Origin: a virus
Virus record (IMG/VR): IMGVR_UViG_3300035698_002548
Span: 1 to 43,377 of that record
Reading direction: 5' to 3' (one strand)
DNA: 43,377 nt
Both the position numbers and the translations under genes were made by a program. Positions within the stretch are counted from its first letter, which is position 1. Every line of letters begins with the position of its first letter. Below the pieces are notes generated by a model, which ran no database searches, was not told where the DNA came from, and worked only from the letters and a program-made list of their open reading frames with translations. This document shows, in pieces, positions 26,270 through 32,175 of this stretch.

Positions 26270-26410
26270 CTACCTCTTTCTTAACGGTCTAACCCTTCCT
26301 AAGCTTCTTGGCTCCTTTCTCCTAAACCTCCCTACATGGGCTTTTGCTAAGTTACGCCTGGCAGATGCCGATACTTTGGCAGACGGCGCCCGCCTTGCAC
26401 TATTCCTCAT
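26270..26410 (-). CDS. Arginine-rich 46-residue protein
   Basis: This overlaps the 3' end of the small terminase gene: its ATG at 26410 lies 8 bases before that gene's stop in another frame (an in-frame ATG at 26413 is also possible), with GAGAGG upstream. The product is about one third Arg and Lys (NSARRAPSAKVSASARRN, then FRRKEPRSLGRVRPLRK), with no acidic cluster. A strongly basic peptide between terminase genes suggests DNA or RNA binding, for instance in packaging. It is too short for a family call. Confidence 0.55.
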   Translation of the reverse strand: MRNSARRAPSAKVSASARRNLAKAHVGRFRRKEPRSLGRVRPLRKR

Positions 26411-26945
26411 CATCTTGACCTCTCATTACTGTCACAGTATCAGTTCGGCTCATTTGAACTATGTCAGGGTTACTTGCTATCCACTGGGCGAAGTTCAGCC
26501 CATCCTGTCCCTTTTCGACCAGTTGCTCCAGAATCTGGATTTGAGCAGGAGTATACTGACTTCTCATCTTAATCAGATACTCATGTTCGTGGCGAGTTAA
26601 CTCATCAGCCTTATTCAGTGACTTCTTAATCACCTGATGGTCTTTCTCAAGAATCAACCGGAAGTTGCGGAAGAATTCAATCTCGAGATATTCCTTGCTG
26701 AGTTCCCGGCGAATCTCCGGCAAACGCTTCTCAATGGTAGTGAAGGCCACATCTCGCCTCTGAATAGATAACCAGGGCTTAGACCTCTTGATAGCGTTCA
26801 ATGCCTCTCGCACACTCAATCCAGATGCTCTGTAACCAAAGTACAAAGCTCTGGCATCATCTCTCGGCCAGGGAATGATTGAAGATGCGATGGAAGTTTC
26901 TGGCGTACTTTGCGGGTCAGGAGGTATAATTGATGTTTCAGTCAT
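26400..26945 (-). CDS. Small terminase subunit (putative)
   Basis: A 181-residue product that opens the late operon. Residues about 30-60 form a helix-turn-helix pattern (YRASGLSVREALNAIKRSKP), followed by a long helical part (KSLNKADELTRHEHEYLIK, YTPAQIQILEQLVEKGQDG). Small terminases carry an N-terminal DNA-binding HTH and a helical oligomerisation core. Proximity to the large subunit supports the call. It is expressed from the leftward promoter at 26989-27017. Confidence 0.65.
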   Translation of the reverse strand: MTETSIIPPDPQSTPETSIASSIIPWPRDDARALYFGYRASGLSVREALNAIKRSKPWLSIQRRDVAFTTIEKRLPEIRRELSKEYLEIEFFRNFRLILEKDHQVIKKSLNKADELTRHEHEYLIKMRSQYTPAQIQILEQLVEKGQDGLNFAQWIASNPDIVQMSRTDTVTVMRGQDDEE

Positions 26946-26988
26946 TGCGCCTCCTCTAGGTCAGGATTGTTTAATTATCGTATAGTTT

Positions 26989-27017
26989 AGTTTACCACAA
27001 TGAACGAGCCATGTCAA
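26989..27017 (-). promoter_or_regulatory. Leftward promoter of the late operon
   Basis: The minus strand carries -35 TTGACA (27017-27012), a 17-bp spacer and -10 TAAACT (26994-26989). The sequences around both boxes (ATTTATACTTGACA; ATTGTGGTARACTA) match the scaffold promoter at 15937-15965. It starts transcription of the packaging and virion genes. Confidence 0.7.
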
Positions 27018-27018
27018 G

Positions 27019-27056
27019 TATAAATCAAACAGCCGATGATTTATTATACAAAGTAT
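27019..27056. promoter_or_regulatory. AT-rich operator-like element, copy B
   Basis: An inverted repeat of GTATAAATCA (27018-27027) and TGATTTATTATAC (about 27037-27049), lying between the divergent leftward and rightward promoters. Its right arm matches the shared core of the elements at 15981-16013 and 37585-37617. A protein bound here could switch between early and late transcription. Confidence 0.5.
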
Positions 27057-27064
27057 ACTCATGC

Positions 27065-27094
27065 TTGACACCTCCATTCCAAAGATGTTATAAT
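27065..27094 (+). promoter_or_regulatory. Rightward sigma70 promoter of the early accessory operon
   Basis: A consensus TTGACA (27065-27070), an 18-bp spacer and TATAAT (27089-27094). The first ATG of the next gene is at 27100, at or next to the predicted start of transcription, so the mRNA may be leaderless. It is divergent to the late promoter. Confidence 0.8.
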
Positions 27095-27099
27095 ACATT

Positions 27100-27585
27100 A
27101 TGGATATATGGATAAGTCGGTGTAACAAAACTGTAAAGTGTGCAGGCTGTGGTGAGCCTATAACAAATGGAGAAGCCGCAGTCTTTGGACAGTTATGGAA
27201 GAAATACGGTGGAGACACTGTGGAGGTAAGAAGATGGAGGCTAAGATTCCGGTGGCACGCGAAGAGACTTCGAGACGGCAAGTGTTGTTGGCTGGACGCA
27301 GGACTAGAGCATCTCGCAAAGACTCCCCACGTGGAGACCCGAGGTCGCCAGGCGTTAGTAATGTCAAAGGAAAAAAGAGCTCAACGTCTGGCGTTACTGC
27401 GAAAAAGGGCAAGAGTGATGCAGAGACTCCGGGAACTGATGGCAGACGAGGTCGTAAACGTGGACGCAATTATTCACTTGGGGAGTGCATTAGAAAAGCT
27501 GAAAGACGAGATAGCCCCTTTGGGAGGAGTGCCCAAGAGTTGGGGATTGAGTGGCCAGACGACAGATGCGAACGCTCCCCAGTAA
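27100..27585 (+). CDS. Basic zinc-ribbon protein, possibly leaderless
   Basis: A 161-residue product with a zinc-ribbon-like start (CNKTVKCAGCGEPITNGE), a Trp/Arg-rich middle (RRWRLRFRWHAKRLRDGKCCW) and a basic helical C-terminal part (KEKRAQRLALLRKRARVMQRL). Nucleic-acid binding is likely. The promoter's -10 box ends 5 bases before the ATG, so there is no room for a ribosome-binding site and translation may be leaderless. As the first gene after a strong promoter next to the divergent switch it is a plausible early regulator. A second reading frame overlaps its 3' end. Confidence 0.65.
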   Translation: MDIWISRCNKTVKCAGCGEPITNGEAAVFGQLWKKYGGDTVEVRRWRLRFRWHAKRLRDGKCCWLDAGLEHLAKTPHVETRGRQALVMSKEKRAQRLALLRKRARVMQRLRELMADEVVNVDAIIHLGSALEKLKDEIAPLGGVPKSWGLSGQTTDANAPQ

Positions 27586-27914
27586 CTAAAGCACATCACT
27601 TCTGCCAGCGTTCAATAGTTAGCGAGGGATTTCTGTTTGAATGTAAGTACTGTCATTCTCTCAAATGGATTCCTACTAATTCTAATGAGGCCAGGAAGCT
27701 CGGAAACTACCTTAAAATATATGGTAAGAACCTAGGCTATCAGAAAATGCTAGACAAACATCCAAAGGCGAAGAGACTTATCAGCAAGATACAGGACATA
27801 CAGTACTTACGCCGGGCGGTTTCTGCTGAACACTTCCCGATTGCAGTCGCTTCCATAGTCATGGACAAAGAATACCCGTATGATGTGGAGATTAGAGAGG
27901 AGGACATACTGTGA
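27540..27914 (+). CDS. Hypothetical protein with Cys pair
   Basis: A 124-residue product if started at TTG 27540, which has GGGAGGAG 10 bases upstream and overlaps the previous gene by 46 bases. The frame stays open back to 27195, but that extension is Arg/Gly/Ser-rich shadow sequence inside the first gene, so I prefer the short form. The C-terminus is ordinary (MLDKHPKAKRLISKIQ, SIVMDKEYPYDVEIREED), and CQRS plus CKYC in the first third may bind zinc. Function is unknown. Confidence 0.5.
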   Translation: MGIEWPDDRCERSPVTKAHHFCQRSIVSEGFLFECKYCHSLKWIPTNSNEARKLGNYLKIYGKNLGYQKMLDKHPKAKRLISKIQDIQYLRRAVSAEHFPIAVASIVMDKEYPYDVEIREEDIL

Positions 27915-28114
27915 CTAGCCAAGTAGATAACAAAAATGAGTCCGGCTTTGAACTAGAGTGCATCGTATGTGGAAGATGTGAGGGCATATCTCTTGTAGCT
28001 CATAGAAACAGTGTGAATATAGTGGGTTTCATAGCTGCTTGCAGAGACCATCTAGACACAGTATACAGCGCAGACTTTCAATTACTGGTGAATAAGAAGG
28101 AGGACATACTATGA
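27911..28114 (+). CDS. Small Cys/His protein
   Basis: A 67-residue product starting at GTG 27911, four bases inside the previous stop, with GAGGAGG upstream. CIVCGRCEG and CRDHLD could together bind a zinc ion. It is one of several tiny metal-ligand proteins in this region and is tightly coupled to its neighbours. No family is recognised. Confidence 0.6.
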   Translation: MTSQVDNKNESGFELECIVCGRCEGISLVAHRNSVNIVGFIAACRDHLDTVYSADFQLLVNKKEDIL

Positions 28115-28260
28115 ATCAGGTTATGGAAAGAGTAAATCGCATAGAAAAAACAATCGAAACCACGTACAGAGGAACTACCATCACGAGTGCGGAGTATATC
28201 CTGCTAGTAAATAAGATTATGGCACGAATGGCTAAACTTGCTGAGAACATAAAACCGTAG
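28111..28260 (+). CDS. Small hypothetical protein
   Basis: A 49-residue helical product with AAGGAGGAC upstream; its ATG overlaps the previous stop. It contains MERVNRIEKTIETTYRG and a basic C-terminus (MARMAKLAENIKP). The excellent ribosome-binding site and the overlap support translation. Function is unknown. Confidence 0.6.
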   Translation: MNQVMERVNRIEKTIETTYRGTTITSAEYILLVNKIMARMAKLAENIKP

Positions 28261-28279
28261 GAGAAAATAGGAGGCCATT

Positions 28280-28516
28280 ATGACGTTCAAACTAACCAGA
28301 GATTGCTGCAAGTGTGGAAAAGTAACCGAAGTGCTGGATTCACAGTCAGAAACCTATATCCTAGAGTTTATTCGGGGAGAATCACCACTATGCCAGACCT
28401 GCTCCAAAGAATTCCAGGAAGAGTCCCATGCAGCCCGGTATGAGTATAAGGAGAAAGTCCAGGCCATCCGTGCCAGATACGGTCTCCCAGAAGTCAAACA
28501 TGGTTTTGAGAGGTAA
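28280..28516 (+). CDS. Small zinc-ribbon protein
   Basis: A 78-residue product with AGGAGG before ATG 28280. Two CxxC pairs (CCKCGK and CQTCSK) are separated by about 25 residues, a classic zinc-ribbon arrangement, followed by a charged helix (YEYKEKVQAIRARYGL). It probably binds nucleic acid or a protein partner. Confidence 0.65.
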   Translation: MTFKLTRDCCKCGKVTEVLDSQSETYILEFIRGESPLCQTCSKEFQEESHAARYEYKEKVQAIRARYGLPEVKHGFER

Positions 28517-28517
28517 G

Positions 28518-28838
28518 ATGAGTAAACTATCAGCAGAGATAGAAGACATGATAGAGGCAACTGATATACTAAGTAAGCAACCTATCCAGGAATGTACGGC
28601 TCAGATTATTGCCAAGATAAGTAAAGTAATAGAAGCCGCCGGACTATCCATAGCCTTAAATGAAGTTAAAGAGGCCATTGGTAGAGGTGATATAAACAGG
28701 TCAATGGAACTCGCCAGATTAGCCCAGGCTAAACTCCAAACCCTCCTGTCCATCCTCAATACTTCTCCTCCTCCGCCTATCCCACCTCCGTCCAGAGCCA
28801 CTCTATATCTTCCCATACCTCCTAATTCTCCAAAGTAA
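28518..28838 (+). CDS. Helical protein with proline-rich tail
   Basis: A 106-residue product starting at ATG 28518, one base after the previous stop, with GAGAGG upstream. Residues 1-85 are helical (SAEIEDMIEATDILSK, NEVKEAIGRGDINRSMELAR). The last 20 residues contain PPPPIPPPSR and PIPPNSPK, an unusual proline-rich tail that may bind a partner. It is the last gene before a noncoding stretch of about 520 bases. Confidence 0.6.
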   Translation: MSKLSAEIEDMIEATDILSKQPIQECTAQIIAKISKVIEAAGLSIALNEVKEAIGRGDINRSMELARLAQAKLQTLLSILNTSPPPPIPPPSRATLYLPIPPNSPK

Positions 28839-28962
28839 CATTTCCCCAGATTGAGAATTTTGCACAGACCAGATAATAGATGAATGGCAGTGTAAAGATG
28901 GGAGGCCGTACCCCATACTTTATGTCAACCTGACTACCCCCTGCCCTGTCTCCAGCCAGACG

Positions 28963-29072
28963 TAGAACAATTGTTCGCAGAACATTAGTGCTATGCCTGG
29001 ACACTAGCATATAGTAGAACACTTGTGCTAGCCTCCCACATGATAGCCAATAGAACACCTGTTCGTAGAACT
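28963..29072. promoter_or_regulatory. Three SOS-box-like palindromes (GAACN4GTTC)
   Basis: Perfect boxes GAACAATTGTTC at 28965-28976 and GAACACCTGTTC at 29053-29064, with a one-mismatch box (GAACACTTGTGC) at 29017-29028. The first and third are each preceded by TA and followed by GYAGAAC, giving two copies of a longer composite element. GAACN4GTTC is the known operator core of the LexA type found in Gram-positive bacteria. The spacing is about 5 and 3.4 helical turns. Confidence 0.6.
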
Positions 29073-29078
29073 TATGCA

Positions 29079-29159
29079 GTAACAGTCACGCTCATATCTT
29101 CGTTACTAAACTGTTACCGTTCTGTTACTTCCGAGCCTGTTCTGTAACCTCGCTGTAAC
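29079..29159. repeat. Phased GTWAC direct repeats
   Basis: GTWAC occurs at 29079, 29102, 29113, 29124, 29144 and 29155. Within the run the steps are 11, 11, 20 and 11 bases, so sites face one side of the helix. Two pairs of longer repeats are visible, CTGTTAC (29111, 29122) and CTGTAAC (29142, 29153). They end about 10 bases before the TATAAT box and cover the weak -35 region, which suits an activator-controlled promoter or an iteron-type origin. Confidence 0.6.
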
Positions 29160-29169
29160 CTCATTGCTG

Positions 29170-29175
29170 TATAAT
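29170..29175 (+). promoter_or_regulatory. -10 box with poor -35, downstream of the phased repeats
   Basis: TATAAT lies at 29170-29175. The correctly spaced -35 (about 29147-29152) does not match TTGACA. Activity may therefore depend on a protein bound to the GTWAC repeats. It points rightward, into the hairpin-rich leader and the small gene at 29359. Confidence 0.5.
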
Positions 29176-29228
29176 GAGACTACACAAGGAAAACAGGATA
29201 CGGAGGTGACAGCACCGGAGCATTACAA

Positions 29229-29313
29229 GCGAGACGCTCGCACTGGTCACAGACCAGACTACAAATAGTCAGGATTACTTGTCGATACCGGACATGCCAA
29301 CCTTCATCAAGTT
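29229..29313 (+). ncRNA. Candidate structured leader or small RNA: tandem hairpins
   Basis: Three adjacent perfect hairpins: GCGAG-ACG-CTCGC (29229-29241), CTGGTC-ACA-GACCAG (29243-29257) and GACTA-CAAA-TAGTC (29257-29270), the last two sharing one base. A fourth, CCAAC/GTTGG extended by TT/AA with one bulged C, follows at about 29299-29317. They lie between the -10 box at 29170 and the ATG at 29359. A structured 5' leader or a separate small RNA is possible. No known riboswitch motif was recognised. Confidence 0.5.
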
Positions 29314-29358
29314 GGGATACTGACTCATACGATGTGTGGACTGCTGGGAGGTGTTAAT

Positions 29359-29523
29359 ATGTATACAATTATTGACCAGACAGTCTTTGGTGAGTTCAAT
29401 CGTTATAAGGTAACACTAGCAATAGACCGATTTGGTAAGTGGTGTTGTCTTGTGGAAGATGCGGAACTCACTGACGAACTGACACAACTACCATCTGTCA
29501 TTGCACAGGTTACGCAGGCTTAA
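29359..29523 (+). CDS. Small hypothetical protein
   Basis: A 54-residue product with GGGAGG seven bases before ATG 29359. It has a beta-like start (YTIIDQTVFGEFNRYKVTL) and an acidic C-terminus with CCLVEDAEL. It is the first gene after the structured leader and stands alone before a further promoter, so it may be regulated separately. A longer upstream frame exists but starts inside the leader and lacks a ribosome-binding site. Confidence 0.6.
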   Translation: MYTIIDQTVFGEFNRYKVTLAIDRFGKWCCLVEDAELTDELTQLPSVIAQVTQA

Positions 29524-29577
29524 CGCCTGCCACCAGTCCACACATTAAGGCTAAGCAACTCAGCTATAGCACTGCCC

Positions 29578-29607
29578 TTGACATCTGCCCCCCTGTTATG
29601 TTATAAT
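29578..29607 (+). promoter_or_regulatory. Sigma70 promoter for the 29639 gene
   Basis: TTGACA (29578-29583), an 18-bp spacer and TATAAT (29602-29607), then a short leader with AGGAGG before ATG 29639. It drives a gene with strongly biased codons, so high output is expected. Confidence 0.8.
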
Positions 29608-29638
29608 AAGATGATTAAAATAACAGGAGGAACCTATA

Positions 29639-30217
29639 ATGGCAGATGACAAAACCCCTGTAACTCCCGTAGTGGGAACAACCATAGCGAACGCAGTAAA
29701 TGCTGTGGAGGAGAAGCCAAAGACTGAAACCGAACTCATGGCCGACATGAACAAGGCGGTAGCTTCTGGCGATTATAAAGCAGTCGCCAAGGTAGCTATG
29801 GAACTGGTTAAATTCCAGAAGGCTAAGGAAGCTACCGAACTGGAAGCCAAGCTGAAAGTGCTGGAAGCCAAGACCGAGGTTGTTAAGAAAACAATCGGTG
29901 CGGCTCTTGCCAAGCTGGTCGAGTCCGGAGAACTGGATGCCGCAGATGGTATCTGGTATGTCAATGACTTCGGGGAGAAGCTGGTCACATGCAGGCTTGT
30001 TAAGGTTGCAGTCAGGACCAACAAAGCCTCGACAACCACAGGTGGCGGAGGTGGGAAGAAATACACTGTGTCCACGAACGACTTGCTTGCCAAGTTCGGT
30101 GAGGTCGAGTACAAAGATGGCGCATCATTCCAGGCTGCGTACGACTCCAACACTGACAAGAACTGGAGGTATGGTATCCGAGAAGCCTTGCTGAAGAAAG
30201 GCGGATACATAAGCTAA
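29639..30217 (+). CDS. Abundantly expressed hypothetical protein, coiled coil plus C-terminal domain
   Basis: A 192-residue product with its own promoter, a strong AGGAGG and a terminator after it, so it is a free-standing transcription unit. Residues about 30-90 form an Ala/Glu/Lys coiled coil (MADMNKAVASGDYKAVAKVA, KLKVLEAKTEVVKKTIGAALAK). A Gly-rich linker (TTTGGGGGKK) leads to a small C-terminal domain (STNDLLAKFGEVEYKDGASF, NWRYGIREALLKKGGYI). Codons favour CTG, AAG, GAC and GCC more than the neighbours do, as in the capsid gene. Function is unknown; an abundant early nucleoid-like or host-directed protein is possible. Confidence 0.65.
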   Translation: MADDKTPVTPVVGTTIANAVNAVEEKPKTETELMADMNKAVASGDYKAVAKVAMELVKFQKAKEATELEAKLKVLEAKTEVVKKTIGAALAKLVESGELDAADGIWYVNDFGEKLVTCRLVKVAVRTNKASTTTGGGGGKKYTVSTNDLLAKFGEVEYKDGASFQAAYDSNTDKNWRYGIREALLKKGGYIS

Positions 30218-30258
30218 CCTATTCAGAAGGCAGGGAGGCAGAAGTCAAAGGCAGTAGA

Positions 30259-30300
30259 GCGGGGTTGCTCAGTTAGTGGGCGACCTCGCTTTATCTTTGT
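30259..30300 (+). terminator. Rho-independent terminator
   Basis: A 12-bp stem, GCGGGGTTGCTC (30259-30270) with GGGCGACCTCGC (30278-30289), including three G-U pairs, a 7-nt loop, then TTTATCTTTGTTT. It lies 40 bases after the stop of the 192-residue gene and is the clearest intrinsic terminator in the window. Confidence 0.85.
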
Positions 30301-30331
30301 TTACATTTGTTTAAGATTGTTTAGATTGTCA
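30297..30331. repeat. TTGTTTA repeats with 10-bp period
   Basis: TTGTTTA starts at 30297, 30307 and 30317, with a partial fourth (TTGTC) at 30327, exactly one repeat per 10 bases. It directly follows the terminator and partly coincides with its T-tract. Helically phased T-runs can bend DNA or form an AT-rich unwinding tract. Confidence 0.5.
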
Positions 30332-30403
30332 GGCTGGCTAGCTTCGGATATTGGCTGAGCGGCGGCTGGCAGTTGACAAGCGCAACAGAAGGGAGGTATA
30401 GTT

Positions 30404-30517
30404 ATGGATGAGTTAGCGCACTGCATACTACACAAGCAAGGCAAGAATGACCGACACAATCCTCATGGATATAAGTACAGTGTACTACTACAGGAAATGG
30501 TTGACTTGTGGAGGTAG
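30404..30517 (+). CDS. Tiny hypothetical protein
   Basis: A 37-residue product with GGGAGG 7 bases before ATG 30404 (contains NDRHNPHGYKYS and ends LLQEMVDLWR). A TTGACA at 30373-30378 with TATAGT at 30397-30402 overlaps its start, too close to serve it, so it might be transcribed from elsewhere. Support rests on the ribosome-binding site only. Confidence 0.4.
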   Translation: MDELAHCILHKQGKNDRHNPHGYKYSVLLQEMVDLWR

Positions 30518-30527
30518 TCAGTGTTAT

Positions 30528-30562
30528 GGCACCTCTGACCGACCTCCCAAATAGGGAATTTC
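30528..30562 (+). promoter_or_regulatory. Leader element copy 1 (GGYACCTCTG family)
   Basis: One of three related sequences (also 32176-32209 and 36252-36286) with TTAWGGYACCTCTG, a variable middle, then AAAT and RAATTTC-like ends. Here a short hairpin TCCC-AAATA-GGGA is possible. It lies upstream of the promoter at 30575-30604. Confidence 0.5.
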
Positions 30563-30574
30563 GTTTACTGGGGG

Positions 30575-30604
30575 TTGACAACGGCAACACAAAGATGGTA
30601 TAAT
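30575..30604 (+). promoter_or_regulatory. Sigma70 promoter for the 30637 operon
   Basis: TTGACA (30575-30580), an 18-bp spacer and TATAAT (30599-30604), followed by a 32-base leader with TGGAGG before ATG 30637. It should start the run of small genes from 30637 rightward. Confidence 0.8.
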
Positions 30605-30636
30605 ATATATAGACTAATGAATGGAGGTACTGACCA

Positions 30637-30831
30637 ATGCCTGATGATGTTAACTACGAGCCACCGGAAACCAGATGCAAGTCTACTACTGAGCTATGGT
30701 CAGGCATTAGAGACTATGAGTTCAGACGTAATGTCAGAGCTATGTTAGTTAAGCAGTGGGTAGAGGAGATACCGTACTACCCCTGGCTGAAGCAGAACAC
30801 AAGTAATGTACCACGAGGAGAGGAGTCCTAA
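30637..30831 (+). CDS. Small hypothetical protein
   Basis: A 64-residue product with TGGAGG upstream; the stop overlaps the next ATG. It contains a helical, basic segment (RDYEFRRNVRAMLVKQWVEE) and no recognisable motif. It is the first gene of its promoter's operon and is coupled to a gene with a similar Trp/Arg-rich style. Confidence 0.6.
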   Translation: MPDDVNYEPPETRCKSTTELWSGIRDYEFRRNVRAMLVKQWVEEIPYYPWLKQNTSNVPRGEES

Positions 30832-31007
30832 TGTCTGATATGACTGACTGGAGACCAGACCTCACGAATGTACCAACACCTGAACTGTTAAAGTTATTCC
30901 CTGAGTTCGCACCTGCGTGGAATTCTTGCATTAGTGAAAGGGTAAGGAAACCTATCCGGCAAGCATTGAAAGAACGATACTGGGTATGGAGGAAGGTCAT
31001 TGGGTAG
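30831..31007 (+). CDS. Small hypothetical protein
   Basis: A 58-residue product starting at ATG 30831 (it shares one base with the previous stop) with GAGGAGAGGAG upstream. It is rich in Pro, Trp and Arg, ending RYWVWRKVIG. The tight overlap supports translation. No function is known. Confidence 0.55.
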   Translation: MSDMTDWRPDLTNVPTPELLKLFPEFAPAWNSCISERVRKPIRQALKERYWVWRKVIG

Positions 31008-31116
31008 ATTATCATATTCTCTAGCCTACATAGCGTATCTTATCTTATGTGGTACTGTATCACTCGGTATCACGGGCGGTATTCTTTACATAGTGGAGGT
31101 AATATCCAATGGCTAA
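31000..31116 (+). CDS. Tiny single-span membrane protein
   Basis: A 38-residue product starting at TTG 31000 with GGAGGAAGG upstream, overlapping both neighbours. Residues about 8-32 (LAYIAYLILCGTVSLGITGG) are a hydrophobic membrane segment. Such short membrane peptides are common in phage early regions, often affecting the host envelope. No family is assigned. Confidence 0.5.
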   Translation: MGRLSYSLAYIAYLILCGTVSLGITGGILYIVEVISNG

Positions 31117-31306
31117 TCAGTCACCAGAAGAAAGAATAGTGAAGTGGGTAGTTAGGAACTCTCACAATGATGCCACCCCATTACTTTCTCGCCCCGAGTA
31201 TACAGTCAATGCACATGAGTTACTAGATGAGATAGCTAACATAGTTGGGTTAAGTAAAGAACAGATAAACCGTTGGGTTGAGGAGGAGACAGGTCATGGG
31301 AACTAG
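31109..31306 (+). CDS. Small hypothetical protein
   Basis: A 65-residue product with GTGGAGG before ATG 31109. It is helical and mildly acidic (SPEERIVKWVVRNSH, AHELLDEIANIVGLSKEQIN). The pattern resembles small regulatory or chaperone-like phage proteins, but none is identifiable. Confidence 0.6.
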   Translation: MANQSPEERIVKWVVRNSHNDATPLLSRPEYTVNAHELLDEIANIVGLSKEQINRWVEEETGHGN

Positions 31307-31484
31307 CGCACCTGCAGTAAAAACCCACGACATACCTATAACAGAACCATACCAGCCTCCAGCCCAGATACCTGCGGCAAATCCTGACCGTTGGATTACT
31401 CCAATACCTGTCACTGTCCCTGCCCGAGAACCTGTACCTATCAGGCGTACAACCACAGTACCTGAACGGGAGGTACAGACATAG
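31296..31484 (+). CDS. Proline-rich small protein
   Basis: A 62-residue product started at ATG 31296 (GAGGAGGAGACAGGTC upstream) inside the end of the previous gene. It is very Pro/Thr/Val-rich (YQPPAQIPAANPDRW, PIPVTVPAREPVPI) and so probably extended and disordered. It may be a linker-type or partner-binding peptide. Confidence 0.5.
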   Translation: MGTSAPAVKTHDIPITEPYQPPAQIPAANPDRWITPIPVTVPAREPVPIRRTTTVPEREVQT

Positions 31485-31486
31485 AC

Positions 31487-32161
31487 ATGCTGAGGTCAAG
31501 TGCATGGAGAGGCATTGAGGCTGAGTACAATGTCGCACGAGATAGCTTGTCTATCCTTGCCAAAGAATCCGGCACACTAGGCAGTGGTGCTGAAGAACTC
31601 ATCATCAACTTGGACATACACTTCCATAGACTCCAGTACCGTATGAATCAGGCGGTGCCTCTATCTCAAAGTCTTGTAGCACCACTGCCCCCTCCTATCA
31701 ACAGGTTCAAGGTCAAAGGTATCCTCGCATATCGGGCATGGAAGATGGATATTAAAGGCTCACTCTCTCCTTCCATCATCCGTAATGCAGACACATGGGA
31801 GAATGAGGTAGCCTTTGCAGACCAGCCACCTACAACCTATAACCAATACGGTCTCCATGCTACAAGGATAGAATACTGGAATAGAAACAGCTATAACACC
31901 CAAGGTCTATCTGGTATTGTGGACTTGTTTGGTAAGGTAGTAGAACATTCGGATGGAGTGATGAGAGCAGAGTGTGCCCGAGTCAAGACAATCTTCATAT
32001 TAGTAGACAGTACCAATGAACTGGTTAACCTCATCACTGGGGTATACGAACTAATGCACCACCAGTACCCTAACACTCCTATATACATGATGAACTCACA
32101 CTCCCTCGAACTATATATCTGGCGTGAGGTACTTATCACAATAGGAGCAGTGAGATGTTAA
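31487..32161 (+). CDS. Hypothetical protein (224 aa)
   Basis: A 224-residue product starting at ATG 31487, three bases after the previous stop. A central stretch GILAYRAWKMDIKGSLSPSI, followed by TWENEVAF and YNQYGLHATR, resembles a recurring bacterial and phage protein with a 'YRAW ... GIYA' pattern of unknown function. The C-terminal third is helical and hydrophobic (TIFILVDSTNELVNLITGV). It is probably soluble. The resemblance is loose. Confidence 0.55.
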   Translation: MLRSSAWRGIEAEYNVARDSLSILAKESGTLGSGAEELIINLDIHFHRLQYRMNQAVPLSQSLVAPLPPPINRFKVKGILAYRAWKMDIKGSLSPSIIRNADTWENEVAFADQPPTTYNQYGLHATRIEYWNRNSYNTQGLSGIVDLFGKVVEHSDGVMRAECARVKTIFILVDSTNELVNLITGVYELMHHQYPNTPIYMMNSHSLELYIWREVLITIGAVRC

Positions 32162-32175
32162 CCAGTTTAGCTTAT

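Larger units (their letters stand above)
28839..29358. other. Noncoding control region (about 520 bases)
   Basis: No convincing protein gene lies here on either strand; a minus-strand open frame of 78 codons (28822-29058) has the composition of a chance ORF. In order, the stretch holds palindromes of SOS-box type (28963-29072), GTWAC repeats (29079-29159), a -10 box (29170-29175) and a run of small hairpins (29229-29313). It could be a replication origin, a control switch, a noncoding RNA gene, or a combination. Confidence 0.6.

Noticed and set aside
27195-27539. Upstream extension of the 27540 gene
   Set aside because: It lies fully inside the frame of the 27100 gene and is Arg/Gly/Ser-rich, typical of an out-of-frame shadow.
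28822-29058. Minus-strand open frame of 78 codons over the palindrome region
   Set aside because: It has no good ribosome-binding site, crosses the repeat-rich control region and has chance-like composition.
30373-30402. TTGACA/TATAGT pair as promoter of the 30404 ORF
   Set aside because: The -10 box ends one base before the start codon, so transcripts would begin after it; the pair could only serve later genes.
31487-32161. Calling the 224-residue product an enzyme
   Set aside because: The YRAW-type resemblance is to an uncharacterised group and no catalytic residues are evident.
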